Translations under genes and position numbers: made by a program
From: Halovibrio variabilis
Lineage (GTDB): Bacteria > Pseudomonadota > Gammaproteobacteria > Pseudomonadales > Halomonadaceae
Length of the DNA: 64,000 nucleotides
Direction of reading: 5' to 3'
Assembly: GCF_007991175.1 (NCBI RefSeq)
Contig: NZ_BJXV01000006.1
Location: 124,001 to 188,000 of the forward strand
Shown here: in pieces, positions 27,734-36,142 of the stretch
Layout of the letters: each line of letters begins with the position of its first letter
How positions within the stretch are numbered: position 1 is the first letter of the stretch
The notes under the pieces: model-generated
Told to the model about the DNA's origin: nothing
What the model saw: the letters and a program-made list of their open reading frames with translations, nothing else
Database searches by the model: none

Positions 27734-29815
27734 ATGCCAACTTTATTATCCGCCCCGAGCACTCCGTTTAAATTTGTTACCTCGGGTTTAGGCGCGATTA
27801 CCGCTCTGGCTATTGGCTTTACGCCCTTGCCGCTACTCGCCCAGGAGCCGTCAGTAAATACGGAGCAACCCACTGCTCAAGCACAGACAGATGAACAGGC
27901 ATCGCCAGGAGAGCAAGAGAACGCCACACAGGAAGAAGCGACTAGCGCCGCCCCTATTCCGCTGGTTCCCGGCGAGCCAACCTGGGACAGCTTCCACGGC
28001 CAGCTTAACGCCCAGAAATATAGCCCGCTTGACCAGATCAATGCCGATAATGTAGGTGAGCTGAATAAAGTCTGGGAAGTGCATACGGGAGATGTTGCCG
28101 ACGGCTCGGGCGAATTACCCGCCACTGTTTGGTCTGCCACTCCCGTATTCGCCAATGACACGCTCTATGTCGGCACTCCTTTTTATCGGCTTCTTGCGCT
28201 CAACCCAGCCACGGGTGAAGAAAAGTGGAGTTTTGATACTCAATCTTCTCTGGAAGCACTGACCCAGCCTGTCTTGAAGAATCGCGGTGTCGCCTATTGG
28301 CAGGCCGACAATCCAGTGGCGGGCGAGTCTTGCCAGAAAATTGTCTATATGGGCACCATGGACGCCCAGCTTTTTGCGCTTGATGCCGATAGCGGCGAAC
28401 GCTGCGAAGGATTTGCCGATAACGGCGTGCTTAACGTCAATCAGTGGAACGACACCAACGAAAAGTGGCCGTTGTCGCTGTTGCAGCCCCCCACCGTGGT
28501 CGGTGATCGTTTGATTCTTGGCTGGGCGGGAATGGACTGGGCGTATGAACAGGCACCACCGGGCACCGTTTTTTCTATCAATGCGCGTACCGGCGAACAG
28601 GAATGGACCTTCCAGGCGCTGAGTGACGAGATGCGCGAACAGAGCGGCACCGCCAATGTCTGGACGCATATGTCCGCCGACGAGGAACTCGGTTTGGTCT
28701 ATTTGCCCGTCTCCTCTCCCTCACCGAACTTTTGGGGTGGTAATCGTACCGAAGAAGTGCCGTTAGCTACCTCGACCACTGCCTTGGATATCGAGACTGG
28801 TGAAGTGGTCTGGTCACGTCAGTGGGTCCATCACGATATCTGGGATTACGACATTAACGCCGCCCCAACGCTGATGGACATCACCGTGGATGGCGAGGAG
28901 GTTCCAGCACTGGTCCAGGCGACCAAAATGGGCTTTTTGTTTGTGGTGAATCGCGAGACGGGCGAAGACGTATGGCCGATTGAAGAGCGTTCTGTACCTC
29001 AAGGCGATGGAAACGTCGAAGGTGAAGTCTACGCCCCGACACAGCCATTCCCTACCAAACCAGCACCATTACTTGACCAGTCGGAAAAACCCGACGTATG
29101 GGCGCTAGCCGATGCTGTCGGCTTTGGTGAATGCTCGGCACTCTGGGAGAACCTCTGGTATGAGGGACTATACACGCCTCCCACAACTGAAGGCGAAGGG
29201 ACGCTTGGTTACCCAATCACTGCCGGCGGTGTGCAGTGGGGTGGCGTCGCGTTTGATCCTGAAAGCCAAACCGCCCTCGTCAACACCTCGCATATTGTGC
29301 AAACTCTGAAACTCTATGATCGAGAGGCTTATGAGTCAGCCGAAAGAGCATCAGGTAATGAGAGTGGTTTTGCATCCCAGGAAGGCGCTCCTTATGGAAT
29401 TCGGCTTGAAATCGCTCAGAACTGGCTAGGCATGCCCTGCTGGGAACCGCCCTTCGGTGAACTCGTCGCTCTGGATATGACCACTGGCGATGTTAAATGG
29501 CGTCGCCCCATGGGGGCATCGCAACAATATGGCTTCTTTATGCCCGAAAGTTGGGGGTCACCCACCATCGGCGGCCCGGCGATAACCGCTGGCGGTGTCG
29601 TGTTTATTGGCGCGTCCATGGATGCCAAGGTACGTGCCTACTCCCTCGAAACCGGTGAGGAGCTGTGGTCGGATCAGGTCGAAGCGCCCTCTGTCTCAAA
29701 TCCTGCGGTTTATGAGTATGAGGGTCGTCAATATGTCGCCTTTGTGGCAGGCGGCAATACCATTTTGAAAGATCAGGTCGGTGACCAGATCGCGGTCTAT
29801 GCGTTACCTGAATAA
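27734..29815 (+). CDS. Membrane-associated PQQ-dependent dehydrogenase, catalytic subunit (SldA-like)
   Basis: This periplasmic quinoprotein is of the glucose/quinate/polyol dehydrogenase group. The 693-residue product has a signal peptide (about 1-37), an unusual acidic, Gln- and Glu-rich linker (about 38-75), then a beta-propeller with repeated tryptophan-docking motifs such as NPATGEEKWSFD, NARTGEQEWTF and SLETGEELWSD. The segment HHDIWDYDINAAPTLMDI from H366 is the signature of membrane-bound PQQ dehydrogenases. Substrate is unknown: polyol, sugar or shikimate-type compounds are possible. It would pass electrons through the upstream membrane protein to ubiquinone. No PQQ synthesis genes are in the window. 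Confidence 0.85.
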   Translation: MPTLLSAPSTPFKFVTSGLGAITALAIGFTPLPLLAQEPSVNTEQPTAQAQTDEQASPGEQENATQEEATSAAPIPLVPGEPTWDSFHGQLNAQKYSPLDQINADNVGELNKVWEVHTGDVADGSGELPATVWSATPVFANDTLYVGTPFYRLLALNPATGEEKWSFDTQSSLEALTQPVLKNRGVAYWQADNPVAGESCQKIVYMGTMDAQLFALDADSGERCEGFADNGVLNVNQWNDTNEKWPLSLLQPPTVVGDRLILGWAGMDWAYEQAPPGTVFSINARTGEQEWTFQALSDEMREQSGTANVWTHMSADEELGLVYLPVSSPSPNFWGGNRTEEVPLATSTTALDIETGEVVWSRQWVHHDIWDYDINAAPTLMDITVDGEEVPALVQATKMGFLFVVNRETGEDVWPIEERSVPQGDGNVEGEVYAPTQPFPTKPAPLLDQSEKPDVWALADAVGFGECSALWENLWYEGLYTPPTTEGEGTLGYPITAGGVQWGGVAFDPESQTALVNTSHIVQTLKLYDREAYESAERASGNESGFASQEGAPYGIRLEIAQNWLGMPCWEPPFGELVALDMTTGDVKWRRPMGASQQYGFFMPESWGSPTIGGPAITAGGVVFIGASMDAKVRAYSLETGEELWSDQVEAPSVSNPAVYEYEGRQYVAFVAGGNTILKDQVGDQIAVYALPE

Positions 29816-29825
29816 TCGATCTAGT

Positions 29826-29856
29826 TAACGGGGCGAGCTACTGGCTCGTCCCGTTA
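29826..29856 (+). terminator. Strong hairpin after the PQQ dehydrogenase
   Basis: A 13-bp stem with one G-T pair and a 5-base loop starts 11 bp after the stop codon. There is no T run after it, so it may be a weak terminator or an mRNA 3'-end stabiliser. Its core (GGGGCGAGC) resembles the hairpin at 30296-30323. Confidence 0.6.
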
Positions 29857-30065
29857 CCCTACTACAACGATGCGCACGAATTAGCGTTCTTGAAATACAA
29901 GTACCAGTACTAATGGCAGCAGGGGGTGATAACTGATGCCTGGGCACCCCTATGCTTCTTGGACTACGCTAAAAGCAGGCGCAGGCAAGAAAATCCTGCC
30001 TTCCCTTATCAATAACCGGACATGACGTTCGTTTTCAAACAAAACCGATATCAATGGAGGATGCC

Positions 30066-30284
30066 ATGACCCAAGTCGTTTCCGCCACTTACAATAGCAC
30101 TATGCAAGCCGTCAACGCCTACGACGAGCTGATATCCATGGATTTTCCACGGGAAAAAGTATTTTTCGATAAAGACGCTAACGTGGTCAAGGTAATCGTA
30201 CCCGACCCCGGCCAGCGTGAAGCACAAGAGATGCTCAATCGCCACGAGCCTGTTGATGTCCAAATCACGCCCTACGAAGAATAA
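30066..30284 (+). CDS. Small protein of unknown function (72 aa)
   Basis: I do not recognise this protein with confidence. It has 72 residues, starts MTQVVSATYNS, is acidic and soluble with no signal or membrane segment. The pattern suggests a small alpha/beta domain: a strand (QVVSATYN), a helix (STMQAVNAYDELISM), a strand around KVFFD, a strand (VVKVIVPD), a helix (QREAQEMLNRH) and a final strand (VDVQITPY), possibly ferredoxin-like. GGAGG lies five bases before ATG 30066; an in-frame ATG 12 bases earlier overlaps that site and is less likely. It has its own strong hairpin downstream. A role tied to the neighbouring PQQ enzyme or the ATP-grasp pair cannot be shown. Confidence 0.75.
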   Translation: MTQVVSATYNSTMQAVNAYDELISMDFPREKVFFDKDANVVKVIVPDPGQREAQEMLNRHEPVDVQITPYEE

Positions 30285-30295
30285 CCATTCTCGTC

Positions 30296-30323
30296 GCCGG
30301 GGCAAGCTATGGCTTGCCCCGGC
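30296..30323 (+). terminator. Perfect 12-bp hairpin after the small protein gene
   Basis: GCCGGGGCAAGC pairs perfectly with its complement around a 4-base loop, starting 12 bp after the stop. It is GC-rich but without a following T run. Confidence 0.6.
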
Positions 30324-30687
30324 AGTGCTGCATACGGCTGTCAATATAACCCAGCAGCTTTTCAGACGACGTCATCACCCTGCTTATGGACACGCTTAGC
30401 TAACGTTTTATTAGCGTTCTTGCAACACAGCCGCATCATCGGCACTAGCAGTCATAACAGCGGTGTGATTACCAAATGGACATCCACAGAATCCACACGC
30501 CACATGATTTCCTATAGTGCCTCTAGAACAGTCAAACTTGATAGCAAACTTCTTCAGCCATTGGTGTCTTCTTACGCCTATATTGAAAGGGACCGTATTA
30601 AAAGGGGCCGTTCGCAATCCAACTTGCTGCATTCGAAACCATCGACCACCTTTTCTATAGTGAATTCCAGAAAAGTAAGGACACACC
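30324..30687. other. Gene-poor, AT-richer spacer before the ATP-grasp gene
   Basis: About 360 bp contain no convincing gene on either strand. Open frames are present on both strands (for example about 30411-30689 on the minus strand) but their translations match no family I know. Composition looks more AT-rich than the flanks. It may be the promoter region of the downstream pair, a decayed gene or a scar of past insertion. A TAAGGA ribosome-binding site lies at its right end, seven bases before ATG 30688. Confidence 0.5.
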
Positions 30688-31989
30688 ATGAAATGGAATG
30701 TATTTGTAATTGGTTACGACGACTTGGGAAAGCGTCTCACTCCAGAGCTAAAGTACGCGGATAACTACGCGTTTTACCCTCTGCTGCCGCTGAACGAGGT
30801 GGTTTACGCCCGCAATTACCATTTTGACCAGCTGGTGGAGGATGCGGTAAAGGAGATCGAACATGCCGAGGTATCGCCAGACGCTATCGTCGGATACTGG
30901 GACTTCCCCACCACGGCACTGGCGCCAGTGCTACGCCAACGCTTTAACTTACCCGGGCCAAGCCTTGAAGCCGTGCTTAAGTGTGAACACAAGTACTGGA
31001 GCCGGGTTGAGCAAGCGAAGGTAGCGCCCGAATGTGTGCCCGACTTCCAGGTCGTAGACCCCTTCGGCGACGATCCGGTAGCGCAGATTCACATTGACTA
31101 TCCCTTCTGGATCAAGCCTATCAAGGCTCACTCCTCGCACCTCGGGTTTATGATTGAGAACGCCGATCAGTTGCGTAACGCCATCCCCAAAATCCGCGAT
31201 AAAATCGGCAGCTTCGCTCGGCCCTTTGAAGAGGTCATGGCCTATACCAGCGCCCCCGAAGAGATCGCCAAGGTGACCGGGTACCATTGCATCGCCGAGG
31301 CAATTATTTCCCAGGGCGAGCAGTGCACCATTGAGGGCTACATGCAAAATGGTGAGGCGTATATGACGGGGCTCATTGATACCGAGCGCGATGAGAAGCA
31401 CCGTTCGGTACTCATGCGCTACATTTACCCCTCTCGTCTGCCGCAGGAAGTACAGCAGCGGATCTTCACTATTTCCGCTAAGGTAATGCGCCATTTCGGC
31501 TTCGATGATTCGCCGTTCAACATCGAGTACTACTACCACCGCGACAGCGACGAACTTCGCCTCCTTGAGGTCAACTCACGACTATCGCGTTCCCATGCGG
31601 CCATTTTTCAGTTGGTTGACGGCGCGCCCCACTTCCAAGTCATGGTGGATGTAGCCATCGGTATCGACACCCGCATGCCCAAAGGCGAAGGGCGCTATAA
31701 CATCGCCGCTAAGCAGATGATCCGGGTATTCGAGGACGGCATCGTCAAGCGGATTCCCACCCAGGAAGAGATCCGTAAGGTAGAGGAAACCTTTCCCGGC
31801 ACCAAGGTCAACCTGGAAGTAGAGGAAGGTAAGCGTCTGTCCAAGCTGCTTCATCAGGACTCTTTCTCTTATGAGCTAGCCGTGGTCTTTATCGGTGGCG
31901 AGAACAAGGCACAGCTCGACGCCAACATCGAACGCTGTATGGCAATGCTGCCTTTCGAGATCGATCCAATAGATGAGGAGAAATCATGA
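30688..31989 (+). CDS. ATP-grasp ligase of unknown substrate
   Basis: This 433-residue protein has an ATP-grasp fold, whose members use ATP to join a carboxylate, via an acyl phosphate, to an amine or thiol. The C-terminal half of the fold reads LLEVNSRLSRSHA, with likely metal and phosphate ligands E294, N296 and R298. This is close to the EMNPRVSRSSA motif of carbamoyl phosphate synthase large subunit, and PFWIKPIKAHSS is the ATP-binding lysine strand. The N-terminal 100 residues form a pre-ATP-grasp domain (VFVIGYDDLGKR). It lacks a biotin carboxylase C-domain and signal peptide. It overlaps the next gene by ATGA, implying joint action. Substrate is not predictable. Confidence 0.85.
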   Translation: MKWNVFVIGYDDLGKRLTPELKYADNYAFYPLLPLNEVVYARNYHFDQLVEDAVKEIEHAEVSPDAIVGYWDFPTTALAPVLRQRFNLPGPSLEAVLKCEHKYWSRVEQAKVAPECVPDFQVVDPFGDDPVAQIHIDYPFWIKPIKAHSSHLGFMIENADQLRNAIPKIRDKIGSFARPFEEVMAYTSAPEEIAKVTGYHCIAEAIISQGEQCTIEGYMQNGEAYMTGLIDTERDEKHRSVLMRYIYPSRLPQEVQQRIFTISAKVMRHFGFDDSPFNIEYYYHRDSDELRLLEVNSRLSRSHAAIFQLVDGAPHFQVMVDVAIGIDTRMPKGEGRYNIAAKQMIRVFEDGIVKRIPTQEEIRKVEETFPGTKVNLEVEEGKRLSKLLHQDSFSYELAVVFIGGENKAQLDANIERCMAMLPFEIDPIDEEKS

Positions 31990-34010
31990 AAGTGGTGAGC
32001 GAGTTTCCCCACGACGTGGAGTGCATTGATCCGGTATGGATTCTCATGAGAGACGGCACCCGCCTCAATGCCCGTATCTGGAAACCCGAAGGGGCCGAAC
32101 AGGCACCAGTGCCAGCCATTCTGGAGTACATCCCTTATCGTTTACGCGACGGTTCAGCGCTGCGCGATGCCATTCACCACCACTATTTTGCCGGCCATGG
32201 CTATGTCTCGGTCCGGGTGGATATTCGCGGCACCGGCGACTCGGAAGGTGTGCTTTACGACGAGTACTTAGAACAAGAGCTCCAAGACGGCGAGGACATC
32301 CTTGCCTGGCTTGCCGACCAGCCCTGGTGCGATGGCAATGTGGGAATGATCGGCATTTCCTGGGGTGGTTTTAATGGCCTACAGCTGGCCTATCGTCAGC
32401 CACCCGAGCTCAAAGGCGTGATCACCATCTGTTCAACGGACGACCGCTATACTGATGATGTGCACTACATGGGCGGCTGCATGCTGGGCGACAACCTCTC
32501 CTGGGCCTCAACCATGTTCGCCTACAACTCGTTGCCGCCAGATCCTTCAATTGTGGGTGAGCGCTGGCGGGAGATGTGGCGTGAACGCCTCAAGGGCCTG
32601 CGCCCCTGGCTTGCCACCTGGCTTGAACACTCGCATCGGGATGCCTACTGGGAGCACGGCTCAGTGTGCGAGGATATTGCTCGGGTCAAAGTACCGGTAC
32701 TGGCAGCTAGCGGTTGGGCCGACGGCTACTCTAATGCCGTCTCGCGTCTGGTGGAGGCCTTGCCCGGTCAGTGTAAGGGGCTCATTGGTCCATGGAGCCA
32801 CAAGTATCCGCACCTTGGCGAGCCAGGACCCGCCATCGGTTTTCTTCAAGAGTGCCTGCGCTTTTGGGATCAATGGCTCAAGGGTAAGGATACGGGGGCG
32901 AAAGACGACCCCGCCCTGCGAGTTTGGATGCAGGAAAGCATGCCACCTACTACCCGCTATACTCAACGCCCGGGGCGTTGGGTCACCGAGCCCGTTTGGC
33001 CGTCGCCCAATATCCATAATTGGCGGCTGTCACTATCACCGGGGCAGTTGCTGGAAGAAGAACAGCCCGCCGGGGACGCGGCGGTGATGAGCGTGCAGTC
33101 GCCGCTTAGCTGCGGTCTCTACGCCGGCAAATGGTGTTCCTATGCCGCTGGCCCTGACCTTGCCCACGATCAGCGCGAGGAGGATGGCGGTGCGTTAACC
33201 TTCGATACCCTGCCGCTTGATCAAGATACTGAGATGATGGGTGCGCCAGAGGTAAACCTTGAAATCGCCGCGGATAAAGCGGTGGCCATGATCGCGGTTC
33301 GGCTTTCTGACGTCGCCCCAGATGGCAAAGCCACACGGGTCACCTACGGCCTGCTTAACCTGACCCACCGCGACAGCCACAAGAATCCGGAACCGTTGGA
33401 GCCGGGACGCTTTTATAACGTGCGCGTGCAGCTCAACGACGTGGCGCAGGTATTCCCCCGTGGGCATCGGCTACGCCTGTCGCTCTCCACCTCTTACTGG
33501 CCCATCGCCTGGCCATCGCCCGAACATGTACGCCTCTCGATTAAGGATCAAGGCAGCGTGCTCAACCTGCCCATGCGCGAGCCTAGAACCGAGGATGCCG
33601 ATGTACGCCCCTTCGAGGAACCAGAAGGCGCGCCCACTATCGAGTCTACCCGCCTTGAACCCTCCTACCACAACTGGTGCGTGCATCGCGATCTGGCAGA
33701 GGATGTCTCAACGCTTGAAGTGATCAACGATGCTGGACGTATACGGCTTGATGATTCGGGGCTTGAAGTACAGACCCGGGCCGAAGAAAACTATAGTTCC
33801 TGGGATGATGACTTTGAATCCATCCGCGGCGAGACTCGCTGGCATCGGTCGCTAAAGCGCGGTGATTGGGAAATAAGTACCGTGACTTATTGCGTGATCA
33901 CCTCGGATGCCGAGAACTTCAAGGTGCATGCCACGCTGGATGCCTACGAGGGGTGCCAGCGTATCTTCTGCAACACTTGGGACTACCGTATTCCTCGGCG
34001 CTTGGTGTAG
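31986..34010 (+). CDS. CocE/NonD-family serine hydrolase (X-Pro dipeptidyl-peptidase-like)
   Basis: This is a 674-residue alpha/beta-hydrolase of the S15/CocE group, which includes cocaine esterase, glutaryl acylases and X-Pro dipeptidyl peptidases. The nucleophile is Ser125 in GISWGG, with likely acid D246 (GWADGYSNA) and base H272 (GPWSHKYPH). A C-terminal jelly-roll PepX_C-type domain begins about 310 and includes GRFYNVRVQLNDVAQVFPRGHRLRLSLS. The oxyanion Tyr lies near IPYRLRDGSALRD. There is no signal peptide, so it should act in the cytoplasm. It overlaps the ATP-grasp ligase stop by four bases. The pair may make and break the same amide or ester bond, but that is inference. Confidence 0.85.
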   Translation: MKVVSEFPHDVECIDPVWILMRDGTRLNARIWKPEGAEQAPVPAILEYIPYRLRDGSALRDAIHHHYFAGHGYVSVRVDIRGTGDSEGVLYDEYLEQELQDGEDILAWLADQPWCDGNVGMIGISWGGFNGLQLAYRQPPELKGVITICSTDDRYTDDVHYMGGCMLGDNLSWASTMFAYNSLPPDPSIVGERWREMWRERLKGLRPWLATWLEHSHRDAYWEHGSVCEDIARVKVPVLAASGWADGYSNAVSRLVEALPGQCKGLIGPWSHKYPHLGEPGPAIGFLQECLRFWDQWLKGKDTGAKDDPALRVWMQESMPPTTRYTQRPGRWVTEPVWPSPNIHNWRLSLSPGQLLEEEQPAGDAAVMSVQSPLSCGLYAGKWCSYAAGPDLAHDQREEDGGALTFDTLPLDQDTEMMGAPEVNLEIAADKAVAMIAVRLSDVAPDGKATRVTYGLLNLTHRDSHKNPEPLEPGRFYNVRVQLNDVAQVFPRGHRLRLSLSTSYWPIAWPSPEHVRLSIKDQGSVLNLPMREPRTEDADVRPFEEPEGAPTIESTRLEPSYHNWCVHRDLAEDVSTLEVINDAGRIRLDDSGLEVQTRAEENYSSWDDDFESIRGETRWHRSLKRGDWEISTVTYCVITSDAENFKVHATLDAYEGCQRIFCNTWDYRIPRRLV

Positions 34011-34020
34011 ACGCGATTGG

Positions 34021-34047
34021 AGCCTCTGAGCTTTATGCTCAGGGGCT
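34021..34047 (+). terminator. Hairpin after the CocE-type hydrolase
   Basis: An 11-bp stem with one G-T pair and a 5-base loop begins 10 bp after the hydrolase stop, followed by ACTTTGTAA. It probably ends the ligase-hydrolase transcript, separating it from ftsH. Confidence 0.6.
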
Positions 34048-34112
34048 ACTTTGTAATCAGCATCCTAAAACAATCGTGTAAATGACAAACCTTTTACCTT
34101 AGTGAGCCTGCG

Positions 34113-36098
34113 ATGACACGACCAACTCTCTCTTCACGTCTTTTCAGAAACAACGCCTCACAGGATTCAAATTCGCAACCGAAAGACTCCGACCGCTCCA
34201 TGGACCCTTTCTCTATGCGCAAACCTCCCCAGGACAGGCAGCCCAATCAGTGGGGGCTGTTTGTCTGGATGACGTTTGCCATCCTGTTACTTTTCTATTA
34301 CCTGCAGGACGTAGAACAGCCGGTGCAGGTGGATCTGGCCTACTCCGACTTTCTCGCAGCGGTAGAAAACGGTCATATTGATGAGGTGACCCTGCGTGGG
34401 CAATCGGTGGAAGGCAGCTTCACCGAAGCCGGCCGCGGGGCTATGGACGTCGGTGACGCCGAGACCTTCGAAACCACGCGCCCTGTGATTGAGAGCGAGC
34501 GCCTGCTTGAGCGTCTGGAGCAAAACGGTATCCAAGTGGCTGCCCGCCCGGTGGAGCCGCCCTGGTGGCAGCAGATATTGGTCAGAGCACTACCCTGGAT
34601 ACTTATTCTGGGGCTACTGTTCTGGTTTTGGGGGCGCATGCAACAGCGCATGATGGCTGGCGGTGGCGGCCTCTTTAACATGGGCAAATCTCAGGCCCGT
34701 CAGGTGCAAAGCGAAGACAGCGACGTTCGTCTAGACGATGTCGCTGGCTCCGAAAACGCCAAACGCGAGGTCACCGAGGTCATCGATTTTCTCAAGAATC
34801 CCGACCGCTACCGTTCCCTGGGCGCGAGGATTCCTTGCGGCGTGCTGATGATGGGGCCACCCGGGACCGGCAAAACGCTGCTCGGCAAGGCCGTGGCTGG
34901 CGAAGCCGAGGTGCCCTTCTTCTCCATCAGCGGTTCTGAATTCATTGAGATGTTCGTCGGCGTGGGCGCCTCTCGGGTGCGTGACCTGTTCAAGGAAGCC
35001 AAAAAACAAGCGCCCTCGGTGGTATTTATCGATGAGCTCGATTCCATCGGCCGTACTCGCGGCGCAGGCATGGGCGGCGGCCACGATGAACGCGAGCAGA
35101 CGCTTAACCAGATTCTCGCCGAACTCGACGGTTTCGAAAAAGACGATTCGGTGGTCGTATTGGCAGCCACCAACCGGCCTGACGTGCTGGATAAAGCGCT
35201 TTTGCGGCCGGGGCGCTTTGATCGCAAAGTGACGCTGGAAAACCCCAATCGCCATGCCCGACAACATATACTTGAGGTGCACACCCGCAAAATGCCGCTC
35301 GCCGACGACGTGGACCTTGAACGCCTTGCCAGTATGACCGTGGGTTTCTCCGGCGCTGACTTAGCCAATCTAGCCAACGAAGCCGCCTTGCAAGCCGGGC
35401 GGCGTCAACAGGATACGATTGACTGGCGCTGCTTCTCGGACGCTCGTGACCGCGAGCTTTTAGGCCAGGCCAAAGACGTGGGTTTGTCAGACGAAGAGCA
35501 CCATATCGTGGCCTACCACGAAGCGGGTCATGCCCTGCTTGCCTATTTACTGCCAAAAGCGGATCCGCTGGAAAAGGTCACCGTGCTACCCCGCAGCCAG
35601 GCACTCGGGGTCACTGCCCAGATGCCTGACGAAGAACGCCACAACCTGGGAGAAGCCTACCTGCGCGACCGCATCACGGTCATGTTCGGCGGCCGCCTGG
35701 CCGAGTCAATCGTGTTTGACGAAGTCTCAAGCGGTGCCGAAAACGATATCGAGCAGGCCACCCAGACCGCCCGGCGCATGGTGGGCCGCTGGGGCATGAA
35801 TCACCGCATTGGCCCGGTGGCCTTCGCGCAAAGCCAGGAACACGTCTTCCTGGGCAAGGAAATAGGCCAGCCGCGCGAGTTTGGCGACGCTACGGCAAGC
35901 CTGGTTGACGAGGAAGTGCGCGAACTGCTCAACCGCCTTGAGGATCGCGGCCGCCAACTGCTCGAAGAAAACCGCAAAGCGCTGGATGCGCTGGCATCAG
36001 CCCTAGAGGAGCGCGAAACGCTGGAAACCAGCGAGATTCGCGAGGTACTCGAGAGCCTAGTGTCGGAAAGCGACAGTAACACCAGGCCCGAACGCTGA
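34113..36098 (+). CDS. ftsH: FtsH-type membrane AAA+ zinc metalloprotease, probable second copy
   Basis: FtsH is a hexameric membrane protease that degrades membrane and soluble proteins using ATP. The 661-residue protein has a polar N-terminal extension (1-45), a first membrane segment (about 47-65), a small periplasmic domain, a second membrane segment (about 156-174), an AAA+ module with Walker A GPPGTGKT (248-255), Walker [12 protein letters not shown], the second-region-of-homology segment [20 protein letters not shown], and the zinc motif HEAGH (469-473). Housekeeping ftsH usually sits beside rlmE and folP; neither is here, so this is probably an accessory paralogue, an inference from context. 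The hflK at the left edge encodes a regulator of FtsH. Confidence 0.9.
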   Translation: MTRPTLSSRLFRNNASQDSNSQPKDSDRSMDPFSMRKPPQDRQPNQWGLFVWMTFAILLLFYYLQDVEQPVQVDLAYSDFLAAVENGHIDEVTLRGQSVEGSFTEAGRGAMDVGDAETFETTRPVIESERLLERLEQNGIQVAARPVEPPWWQQILVRALPWILILGLLFWFWGRMQQRMMAGGGGLFNMGKSQARQVQSEDSDVRLDDVAGSENAKREVTEVIDFLKNPDRYRSLGARIPCGVLMMGPPGTGKTLLGKAVAGEAEVPFFSISGSEFIEMFVGVGASRVRDLFKEAKKQAPSVVFIDELDSIGRTRGAGMGGGHDEREQTLNQILAELDGFEKDDSVVVLAATNRPDVLDKALLRPGRFDRKVTLENPNRHARQHILEVHTRKMPLADDVDLERLASMTVGFSGADLANLANEAALQAGRRQQDTIDWRCFSDARDRELLGQAKDVGLSDEEHHIVAYHEAGHALLAYLLPKADPLEKVTVLPRSQALGVTAQMPDEERHNLGEAYLRDRITVMFGGRLAESIVFDEVSSGAENDIEQATQTARRMVGRWGMNHRIGPVAFAQSQEHVFLGKEIGQPREFGDATASLVDEEVRELLNRLEDRGRQLLEENRKALDALASALEERETLETSEIREVLESLVSESDSNTRPER

Positions 36099-36099
36099 G

Positions 36100-36130
36100 T
36101 TAAGCATTAGGGTCAGCCTATAGGGCTTAA
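36100..36130. terminator. Possible weak bidirectional terminator between ftsH and leuA
   Basis: TTAAGC and GCTTAA arms with an inner AGG/CCT pairing lie in the 44-bp gap between convergent genes. The stem is interrupted and AT-rich. Confidence 0.3.
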
Positions 36131-36142
36131 AACGCTATCTGG

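Noticed and set aside
30500..30665. Two minus-strand CACTATAG strings resembling the core of a T7-type phage promoter
   Set aside because: Only the core eight bases match, the rest of the consensus is absent and no phage polymerase is in the window.
30411..30689. Minus-strand open frame of about 90 codons in the gene-poor spacer
   Set aside because: Translation is Cys/Phe/Arg-rich with no family resemblance, and no good start signal; not called as a gene.
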